Source: Pseudomonas sp. RIT-562
GTDB lineage: Bacteria; Pseudomonadota; Gammaproteobacteria; Pseudomonadales; Pseudomonadaceae
Assembly: GCF_026241895.1 (NCBI RefSeq)
Contig: NZ_JAPJIV010000002.1
Location: 248,001-312,000, forward strand
Length of the DNA: 64,000 nucleotides
Reading direction: 5' to 3'
The notes under the pieces were generated by a model. The model did not search any database. It was not told where the DNA came from and worked only from the letters and a program-made list of their open reading frames with translations. Both the position numbers and the translations under genes were made by a program. Positions 58,372 through 64,000 of the stretch are shown here, in pieces. The first letter of the stretch is position 1. Each line of letters begins with the position of its first letter.

Positions 58372-58923
58372 ATGAAATTTTGCAGCCAGTGCGGCAACCC
58401 GGTGACCCAACGCATTCCCGAAGGCGATTCGCGCCTGCGGTTTGTCTGTGACAGCTGTCACACCATCCATTACCAGAACCCCAATATCGTCGCCGGCTGC
58501 GTGGCCACCTGGGGCTCGAAGGTATTGCTGTGCCGGCGGGCCATCGAGCCACGGCTCGGCTACTGGACCCTGCCCGCCGGGTTCATGGAGAACGGTGAGA
58601 CCATCGAACAGGCCGCCATCCGCGAAACCGCCGAGGAAGCCTGTGCCCGGGTTCGCGACCTGAACATCTATACCCTGATCGACGTGCCGCACATCAGCCA
58701 GGTACACGTGTTCTATCGCGCCGAACTGGTAGACCTGGATTTTGCAGCTGGCATAGAAAGCCTGGAAGTGCAGCTTTTCGAGGAAGCCGACATCCCTTGG
58801 TCCGACCTGGCTTTCCGCACAGTGGGACGTACTCTAGAATGCTTCTTCGCTGACCGGCGGTCCGAGGTCTACCCAGTGAGGTCGGAATCGATTCCGCCGC
58901 TGACTCAGGCGGTCATTGTTTGA
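58372..58923 (+). CDS. Nudix hydrolase with N-terminal zinc ribbon
   Basis: A 183-residue Nudix protein. Four cysteines (Cys4, Cys7, Cys26, Cys29) form a probable zinc ribbon, then a Nudix box GFMENGETIEQAAIRETAEE, continuing ACA. It lacks the SQPWPFPxS motif of NADH pyrophosphatase NudC, so ADP-ribose or another nucleotide sugar is likelier. ATG 58372 after CAGGAAC. The longer frame (from 58228) would add 48 non-conserved residues. Confidence 0.87.
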   Translation: MKFCSQCGNPVTQRIPEGDSRLRFVCDSCHTIHYQNPNIVAGCVATWGSKVLLCRRAIEPRLGYWTLPAGFMENGETIEQAAIRETAEEACARVRDLNIYTLIDVPHISQVHVFYRAELVDLDFAAGIESLEVQLFEEADIPWSDLAFRTVGRTLECFFADRRSEVYPVRSESIPPLTQAVIV

Positions 58924-58950
58924 TTTGTAGTGCGAAATATTGCCAAAGCG

Positions 58951-58980
58951 AAAAGATCGCAGCCTGCGGCAGCTCCTACA
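58951..58980. repeat. Solitary R2-like arm
   Basis: AAAAGATCGCAGCCTGCGGC continuing to AGCTCCTACA, without an inverted partner nearby; it lies just before the L,D-transpeptidase gene. Confidence 0.75.
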
Positions 58981-59018
58981 ATAAGATAGTTGCGACACCT
59001 CTTAGGGATATCGTTTTA

Positions 59019-59522
59019 ATGCGCTGGTTGCTTGCCCTGTTTTGCCTGTCGTTCATTACCCTGTCCCAGGCCTCCACCGTGGTGACCCTGGACGGCAAAC
59101 GTATCGAAAAGGTGTTGGTGCTCAAGTCTGCTCATCAATTGCAATTGATTGCCGATGGCCAGCCCGTGCGAACCTATCGAATTTCCCTGGGCAAGCAGCC
59201 CAAGGGCGCCAAGCTGATGGAAGGCGACAAGCGCACGCCGGAAGGTTTCTATTGGGTGGACTGGCGCAAAGTCAGCGACCGCTTCAACCTGGCCATGCAC
59301 ATCTCCTACCCGAATGCCGCCGACTCCGCGCGCTCGCAGCGTGAAGGTGTGCCGCCCGGGGGCATGATCATGATCCACGGCACTCCCGATACCTACGACT
59401 ACCCGGAAAACCTGTTCCACACCCTGGACTGGACCGACGGCTGCGTCGCCATGCGCAACATGGACATGCGCGAAGTGTGGGGCCTGGTCCCGGATGGCAC
59501 GATGATCGAGATTCGTCCGTAA
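59019..59522 (+). CDS. L,D-transpeptidase family (YkuD domain) protein
   Basis: A 167-residue exported protein; residues 1-18 are a signal peptide (LSQA|ST). The YkuD domain shows the His120 of MIHGTPDTY and the catalytic Cys142 in TDGCVAMRN. Most family members have SHGC or SxGC; Asp at the second place is unusual but Cys and His are kept. Such enzymes make 3-3 peptidoglycan cross-links or attach lipoproteins. Start ATG 59019. Monocistronic. Confidence 0.87.
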   Translation: MRWLLALFCLSFITLSQASTVVTLDGKRIEKVLVLKSAHQLQLIADGQPVRTYRISLGKQPKGAKLMEGDKRTPEGFYWVDWRKVSDRFNLAMHISYPNAADSARSQREGVPPGGMIMIHGTPDTYDYPENLFHTLDWTDGCVAMRNMDMREVWGLVPDGTMIEIRP

Positions 59523-59689
59523 CCCGGCTCAGGCCCCCAACCCTTTTAGTCCCCGAGACCACCCGATCGATTGCGCAGTGTTTAGACCCTGAGCAATCAT
59601 TGGGATAATCAGGCTGAATCCAAGCAATAAAATCTCGTGAATTCTCCTCCCAAGAGTATTCCTCTCAATTTTTTTCGACCGCTTGCCAA

Positions 59690-59717
59690 CCTTCACCCTC
59701 GCGGTTAGGGTTGAAGG
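59690..59717 (+). promoter_or_regulatory. Hairpin or palindrome just before the upstream ORF of leuA
   Basis: CCTTCACCCT and AGGGTTGAAGG are complementary with one bulged base; the right arm includes the presumed ribosome site of the small ORF. It could be an operator or an RNA element. Confidence 0.4.
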
Positions 59718-59718
59718 C

Positions 59719-59796
59719 ATGAAAACCTCTCACACCCTCATTCAGCTTCGCCAGCACCGCAGTCTGTGCCTCGTCAGTGCACGACTGCCGGGCTGA
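59719..59796 (+). CDS. Candidate leuA leader peptide
   Basis: A 25-codon ORF, MKTSHTLIQLRQHRSLCLVS followed by ARLPG and TGA, 90 bp upstream of leuA. Five codons are leucine (CTC, CTT, CTG, CTC, CTG) and AGGG lies eight bases before the ATG. Its last codons can pair with a segment nearer leuA. Leucine attenuation is plausible, but leucines are not in a run as in enteric leuL, so confidence is limited. Confidence 0.4.
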   Translation: MKTSHTLIQLRQHRSLCLVSARLPG

Positions 59797-59886
59797 ATCG
59801 CGGTGCCTCGTCCTACGCTTGACCCCCAGAACTTTTGATCTACCGGCAGGCCGCCTTTTTTCGGCCCCTACAACAAGGATTTCCCG

Positions 59887-61566
59887 ATGAGCATGCTCAA
59901 AGACCCGTCTTCGAAGTACCGCGCGTTTCCGACCATCGATATCCCGGACCGCACCTGGCCATCGAAGACCATCACCGCCGCGCCGATCTGGTGCAGCTCG
60001 GACCTGCGCGACGGCAACCAGTCGCTGATCGAGCCAATGGACGCGGTTAAAAAGCTGCGCTTCTGGAAAACCCTGGTGCAGGTCGGCGTGAAAGAAATCG
60101 AAGCCTCGTTCCCGGCCGCTTCGCAAACCGACTTCGACTTCGTGCGTACCCTGATCGAAGGCAACCACATCCCGGATGACACCACTATCCAGGTGTTGAC
60201 CCAGGGCCGTGAAGACCTGATCGAGCGCACCTTCGAATCCTTGCGCGGGGCGAAGAAAGCCATCGTTCACTTGTATAACGCGACCTCGCCGTCGTTCCGT
60301 CGCATTGTCTTCAACCAAGACAAGGACGGCATCAAGGAAATCGCTGTCAGCGCCGCCAAGTTGTTCGTCAAGTATGCCGCCCAGCAGCCGGACACCGAGT
60401 GGACCTTCGAATACTCTCCGGAAACCTTCAGCGCCACCGAACTGGAGTTTGCCAAGGAAGTGTGTGATGCGGTGATCGAGGTCTGGAACCCGACGCCCGA
60501 GCACAAGATGATCCTCAACTTGCCGGCCACCGTCGAGTGCGCCACCCCGAACATCTACGCCGACCAGATCGAATGGTTCGGCCGTCACATCAACCGTCGT
60601 GACAGCGTGATCATCAGCCTGCACACCCACAACGACCGTGGCACTGGCGTTGCCGCTACAGAATTGGGCCTGATGGCCGGCGCTGATCGCGTCGAAGGCT
60701 GCCTGTTCGGCAATGGCGAGCGTACCGGTAACGTCGACCTCGTGACCGTGGCACTGAACCTCTACACCCAGGGCATACACCCTGAGCTGGACTTTTCGGA
60801 CATCGATGGCGTGCGCAAGGTTGTCGAGGAGTGCAACCAGATCCAGGTGCACCCACGCCACCCATATGTCGGCGACCTGGTCCACACCGCGTTCTCCGGC
60901 TCGCACCAGGACGCCATCCGCAAGGGCTTCGCCCAGCAGAAACAGGGCGCCTTGTGGGAAGTGCCGTACTTGCCGATCGACCCGGCCGACATCGGCCGCA
61001 GCTACGAGGCGGTGATCCGCGTCAACAGCCAGTCGGGCAAAGGCGGTATCGCCTACTTGCTCGAACAGGAATACGACATCAGCCTGCCGCGTCGCATGCA
61101 GATCGAGTTCAGCCAGGTAGTCCAGGCCGAAACCGACCGCGTGGGCCTGGAGATGACCGCGCCGCAGATCTACGCCTTGCTGCAGCGTGAATACCTGCAA
61201 GCCAACACCCCGTACGCGCTGGTCAGCCATCGCCTGCAGGAAGAAAACGGCAACAGCTCGGTGGAAGTCGAAGTGTCGAGCAAAGGCCAGGGTGAAACCA
61301 ATCTGCGCTGGCAGGGCAAAGGCAACGGCGCCCTCGAAGCCCTGGTGGCCGGCCTGCCAATTCCGGTGGAGATCATGGACTACAACGAACACGCGATCGG
61401 CGCGGGCACCAATGCCAAGGCGGCGGCCTACATCGAACTGCGAGTCAATGGTGAGCGTGCGGTGCACGGCGTCGGTATCGACGAGAACATCACCACCGCC
61501 AGCTTCAAGGCCCTGTTCAGCGCGCTGAACCGGTCGTTGAGCCAGCCGGAAGCAAAAGCGGCGTAA
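59887..61566 (+). CDS. leuA: 2-Isopropylmalate synthase
   Basis: A 559-residue enzyme joining acetyl-CoA to 2-oxoisovalerate, the first step of leucine synthesis. TIM barrel with metal-binding Asp42 in RDGNQSL and HTHNDRG (about 246-252), GNGERTGN, and a C-terminal regulatory LeuA dimer domain (about 430-559) for leucine feedback. It is the long LeuA form found in pseudomonads. AAGGATTTCCCG precedes ATG. A strong terminator follows. Confidence 0.96.
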   Translation: MSMLKDPSSKYRAFPTIDIPDRTWPSKTITAAPIWCSSDLRDGNQSLIEPMDAVKKLRFWKTLVQVGVKEIEASFPAASQTDFDFVRTLIEGNHIPDDTTIQVLTQGREDLIERTFESLRGAKKAIVHLYNATSPSFRRIVFNQDKDGIKEIAVSAAKLFVKYAAQQPDTEWTFEYSPETFSATELEFAKEVCDAVIEVWNPTPEHKMILNLPATVECATPNIYADQIEWFGRHINRRDSVIISLHTHNDRGTGVAATELGLMAGADRVEGCLFGNGERTGNVDLVTVALNLYTQGIHPELDFSDIDGVRKVVEECNQIQVHPRHPYVGDLVHTAFSGSHQDAIRKGFAQQKQGALWEVPYLPIDPADIGRSYEAVIRVNSQSGKGGIAYLLEQEYDISLPRRMQIEFSQVVQAETDRVGLEMTAPQIYALLQREYLQANTPYALVSHRLQEENGNSSVEVEVSSKGQGETNLRWQGKGNGALEALVAGLPIPVEIMDYNEHAIGAGTNAKAAAYIELRVNGERAVHGVGIDENITTASFKALFSALNRSLSQPEAKAA

Positions 61567-61584
61567 AAGCCTCAACCGCAATGC

Positions 61585-61619
61585 AAAAGGCCCCTTGGTG
61601 CGAACCTTGGGGCCTTTTT
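61585..61619 (+). terminator. Intrinsic terminator of leuA
   Basis: AAAAGGCCCC / GGGGCCTTTTT stem with a 14-base loop, 18 bp after the stop. Confidence 0.92.
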
Positions 61620-61642
61620 GTTTGTGCTGTTTCATGATCAAT

Positions 61643-61715
61643 AGATCGCAGCCTTCGCCAGCTCCTACCTCGGAATGCGGTCTCCTGTAGGAGCTGCCGC
61701 AGGCTGCGATCTTTT
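61643..61715. repeat. R2-like inverted repeat
   Basis: AGATCGCAGCCTTCGCCAGC and its imperfect complement ending GGCTGCGATCT, about 25 bases each, around TACCTCGGAATGCGGTCTCC, between convergent leuA and the omega-amidase gene. Confidence 0.85.
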
Positions 61716-61721
61716 CCGGTA

Positions 61722-62513
61722 TCAGGTGAACTCGAAGGTATCAGCATCCAGATTCGCCGGAAACCTGGTGCGATACGCCGCCAGCTCGGCTGCATTCAGC
61801 ACCACCTGAAATACCCCGTCGGCCTCCCCCGCGCTCAGCAAGGTCTCACCCTGGAAATCCAGCACCTGGCTGTCGCCGGTATACGCGAACCCTTTGCCAT
61901 CGGTACCGACACGATTCACTGCCGCGACATAACACAGGTTCTCGATGGCCCGCGCCGGCAGCAAGCGGTTCCAGTGCTGACGCCGCGCTCCGGGCCAGTT
62001 AGCGGTGTACAGCAACAGGTCAGTGTCCTGGGCATCACGACTCCAGACCGGGAATCGCAGGTCGTAGCAAATCAGCGGACGCACCCGCCAGCCTTTCAGC
62101 TCGAACTGCACCTGGCGCTCGCCCGGGGTGTAATGGTTGTGCTCACCCGCCATGCGAAACAGATGGCGCTTGTCGTAGTGCAGCACCTCGCCGTCCGGGC
62201 GCGCCCATAAAAGGCGATTGCGATGGCTGCCATCACTGGCTTGCACAATGACGCTGCCGGTAATCACCGCGTCGAACTTCGCCGCCTGCAGCCGCAGCCA
62301 TTTGCTGGTGGGGCCGTTCTCCGGCTCGGCCAAGGTCTCGGATTCCATGGAGAAACCGGTGGTGAACATTTCCGGCAGGATGATCAGATCCGCGCCGCGT
62401 GCCTGCTCCAGCAGTTGCTCGAAGTGCTCCAGGTTGGCCTGGCGGTCATGCCAGGCGAGCGTGGTCTGGATCAGCGCGATGTTCAGGTTCGGCAAGGCAC
62501 TCAGATCACGCAT
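61722..62513 (-). CDS. Nitrilase-superfamily amidase, probable omega-amidase (YafV-like)
   Basis: A 263-residue C-N hydrolase with the catalytic triad Glu48 (LPEMFTTGFS), Lys115 (HYDKRHLF) and Cys149 (ICYDLRFPVW). Sequence pattern fits the YafV/omega-amidase group that hydrolyses alpha-ketoglutaramate to 2-oxoglutarate. The ATG lies inside the end of the aminotransferase gene (13-base overlap), so the two are coupled, as expected for a glutamine transaminase-omega-amidase pathway. Confidence 0.88.
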   Translation of the reverse strand: MRDLSALPNLNIALIQTTLAWHDRQANLEHFEQLLEQARGADLIILPEMFTTGFSMESETLAEPENGPTSKWLRLQAAKFDAVITGSVIVQASDGSHRNRLLWARPDGEVLHYDKRHLFRMAGEHNHYTPGERQVQFELKGWRVRPLICYDLRFPVWSRDAQDTDLLLYTANWPGARRQHWNRLLPARAIENLCYVAAVNRVGTDGKGFAYTGDSQVLDFQGETLLSAGEADGVFQVVLNAAELAAYRTRFPANLDADTFEFT

Positions 62514-63649
62514 AGTTTTTCCGCTGCTTCACGCAGGGTCTCCTCGCGTTTGGCGAAGCACAGGCGTATCAGGCGCTGCCCTTCGGGCGGAGTCTGGTAG
62601 AACACCGAGATCGGAATGCTGGCCACCCCGTGTTCGCGGGTCATCCACAACGCCATGTCGACGTCGTTGAGGTCCGGGCGAATCTGCGAATAGTCGACCA
62701 GCTGGAAATAGGTGCCTGCCACTCGCTGGAAACTGAAACGCGACGGCGCCAGCAAGTCGCAGAACAGGTCGCGCTTGGCCTGATAGAACGCCGGCAGCTC
62801 CTCGACATGTTCCGGGTGCTCGGCCATGAAGTCGGCCAGGGCGAATTGCAACGGAGTCACCCCGCAGAAACTGACGTACTGGTGAACCTTGCGCATTTCT
62901 GCGGTGAGGGCCGGTGGCGCGACCACGTAGCCGGTTTTCCAGCCGGTGACGTGGTAGGTCTTGCCGAAGGAGCTGATCACGAATGCGCGCTGGTACAGCT
63001 CTTCGTGGGCGAGCACGCTGACGTGGGGCACTGCGTCAAACACCAGGTGCTCGTAGACCTCGTCGCTGATGAGGTAGATGTCGCGGTCCCGAATCAGCTG
63101 CGCCAGTTGGTCCAGCTCGGCGCGACTGATCAGTGCACCACTGGGGTTATGCGGGGTGTTGAGAACGATCATTCGCGTGCGCGGCGTGATGGCTTCAGCG
63201 AGTTTCTGGAAGTCGATGGCGAAGTCATCCAGACCCAGCTGCACATGAACGCAACGACCGCCGGCCAATTCCACCGAAGGTTCGTAGCTGTCGTAGCACG
63301 GGTCGAACACGATAACTTCGTCGCCGTTATTGATGACTGCCTGTATCGCGCAGAAGATCGCCTGGGTCGCGCCAGGTGTGATCGTCACTTCGCTGTCGGC
63401 ATCAACGTTGATGCCGTAGCTGCGAGCGATCTTGGACGCTACCTGCTGGCGCAGCGCCGGCAGGCCGGTCATTGGCGAATACTGGTTATGGCCTTGGGCG
63501 ATGTGGCGGCCGACCGCATCGCACAGTGCCTGCGGGGCGTCGAAATCGGGGAAGCCCTGGGACAGATTCAACGCGCCGGTTTGCGCCGCGAGCTGCGACA
63601 TCTGAGTGAAGATAGTGATGCCGACATTCGGCAGCTTACTGGTGATCAT
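62501..63649 (-). CDS. PLP-dependent aminotransferase, methionine/glutamine type (YbdL-like)
   Basis: A 382-residue fold type I aminotransferase. PLP lysine Lys230 in SSFGKTYHVTGWK, NTPHNPSG (164-171), and the substrate Arg in RLIRLCF. The pattern matches YbdL/methionine aminotransferase and kynurenine-aminotransferase-like enzymes, which use 2-oxo-4-methylthiobutyrate and glutamine in methionine salvage. ATG 63649 is used, after AGGGAATCACCG, rather than the longer frame. Coupled to the omega-amidase. Confidence 0.9.
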   Translation of the reverse strand: MITSKLPNVGITIFTQMSQLAAQTGALNLSQGFPDFDAPQALCDAVGRHIAQGHNQYSPMTGLPALRQQVASKIARSYGINVDADSEVTITPGATQAIFCAIQAVINNGDEVIVFDPCYDSYEPSVELAGGRCVHVQLGLDDFAIDFQKLAEAITPRTRMIVLNTPHNPSGALISRAELDQLAQLIRDRDIYLISDEVYEHLVFDAVPHVSVLAHEELYQRAFVISSFGKTYHVTGWKTGYVVAPPALTAEMRKVHQYVSFCGVTPLQFALADFMAEHPEHVEELPAFYQAKRDLFCDLLAPSRFSFQRVAGTYFQLVDYSQIRPDLNDVDMALWMTREHGVASIPISVFYQTPPEGQRLIRLCFAKREETLREAAEKLCVI

Positions 63650-63723
63650 CGGTGATTCCCTGCTCTGCACCCGGCTCTAACGGCGGCGCGGGAGAGCCCG
63701 AGGATAGCCCATACGGCGCCCAT

Positions 63724-63755
63724 AAAAAAAGGGCGCCGGATGGCACCCTTTTTTT
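63724..63755. terminator. Bidirectional terminator after der
   Basis: AAAAAAAGGGCGCC / GGCACCCTTTTTTT with a short loop; T runs on both strands, one G-U/mismatch position. It ends the der transcript on the minus strand. Confidence 0.85.
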
Positions 63756-63765
63756 GAGATTTCCG

Positions 63766-63855
63766 TGTGGGAGCGGGCTTGCTCGCGAATGCGATTCTCC
63801 AGCCGGCGAATGTGCTGGCGGACAGATCGCATTCGCGAGCAAGCCCGCTCCCACA
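63766..63855. repeat. REP pair, GTGGGAGCGGGCTTGCTCG type
   Basis: Arms TGTGGGAGCGGGCTTGCTCG and its complement continue for about 29 bases each (with GCGAATGCGA/TCGCATTCGC) around a 32-base centre, right after the der stop. Confidence 0.9.
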
Positions 63856-63875
63856 GGAGTCAGGCCAGACCTGAA

Positions 63876-64000
63876 TCAGCGCTTGTCGCGGCGCTTCTTG
63901 TCGGCTTTCTTGTGGTGCGACATCATCCGGCGTTTCTTGTTGACCTGGCGGTCGGTCAGCGAGTTCTTGTTGCCTTCGTACGGGTTCTCACCGCCTTTGA
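63876..64000 (-). CDS. der: GTPase Der, C-terminal end (partial)
   Basis: Only the last 41 codons are inside the window: KGGENPYEGNKNSLTDRQVN followed by a very basic tail (KKRRMMSHHKKADKKRRDKR). This is the distinctive C-terminus of Pseudomonas Der (EngA), the double-GTPase used in 50S ribosome assembly. The position next to a PLP aminotransferase agrees with other pseudomonads. The body of the gene is to the right. Confidence 0.88.
   Translation of the reverse strand, partial: KGGENPYEGNKNSLTDRQVNKKRRMMSHHKKADKKRRDKR

Larger units (their letters stand above)
59523..59886 (+). other. 364-bp intergenic region / leuA leader
   Basis: Holds a candidate -35 TTGCCA (59683-59688) with a poor -10 TAGGGT (59706-59711), a bulged hairpin at 59690-59717, a short leucine-containing ORF at 59719-59796, and a later complementary pair (CTGCCGG 59785-59791 with CCGGCAG 59843-59849). 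The hairpin GGCCG / CGGCC at 59849-59866 encloses six T residues instead of preceding them, so it is not a standard terminator. Confidence 0.45.

Noticed and set aside
59529..59720. 63-codon minus-strand ORF in the leuA upstream region, with a GAGG ahead of its ATG
   Set aside because: It uses many codons rare in the surrounding genes (AGG, AGA, TTA, CTA), lies opposite the leader features, and shows no family resemblance; chance ORF is likelier.
59665..61641. 658-codon minus-strand ORF over leuA
   Set aside because: Antisense shadow of leuA, crossing its terminator; no domain seen.

Overview
The window is a chromosomal segment of a fluorescent pseudomonad, most likely the Pseudomonas fluorescens group. 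I infer this from the high GC content, the protein sequences, a gene order that follows the Pseudomonas aeruginosa ppc-wsp-lysS and thrC-hom-dsbC-xerD-rplS-ffh-purT-leuA neighbourhoods as I remember them, and many intergenic inverted repeats of the REP/R types (arms such as TGTAGGAGTGAGCCTGCTCG). No rRNA, tRNA, prophage, insertion sequence or CRISPR array was seen. Both ends cut a gene: ppc at the left and der at the right.

Layout. 1-8.7 kb: ppc, a small conserved gene, two envelope lipoproteins (the second LptF-like, with a candidate AlgU promoter upstream), an alpha/beta-hydrolase lipoprotein, a DUF1704 putative metallopeptidase, another lipoprotein and a TetR regulator. 8.7-11.4 kb: lysS and prfB; prfB carries the classical programmed +1 frameshift. 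11.7-20.2 kb: a complete wspABCDEFR operon, the surface-sensing chemosensory system that makes c-di-GMP. 21.4-33.4 kb: an accessory-type polyamine module with a LysR regulator, two paralogous aminobutyraldehyde-type dehydrogenases flanking a YdcSTUV-like ABC importer, an APC permease and a Tat-exported spermidine dehydrogenase (SpdH).

34-42.3 kb: opgD (periplasmic glucans), an Old Yellow Enzyme, recJ, yaeQ, a class III CoA-transferase followed by a periplasmic binding protein that seems to start at CTG, and a DUF3509 gene. 42.4-51 kb: core genes thrC-hom, dsbC, xerD, the rpsP-rimM-trmD-rplS operon and ffh. 51-59.5 kb: a YpjD-like membrane protein, a CNNM/CorC-type protein, an MHS-family transporter behind a potentially structured leader, purT, a VUT-family transporter, DUF1289, a gamma-carbonic anhydrase, two Nudix hydrolases and an L,D-transpeptidase. 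59.5-64 kb: leuA with a short Leu-containing upstream ORF, an omega-amidase/aminotransferase pair with overlapping genes, and the end of der.

The likeliest sources of new biology are the polyamine module (periplasmic oxidation, import and two dehydrogenases, with a perfect palindrome before the permease-spdH pair), the leuA and MHS-transporter leaders, the DUF1704 protein with its HExxxH motif, and the dense interspersed repeats, one of which splits the ABC-transporter operon between its binding protein and its ATPase.
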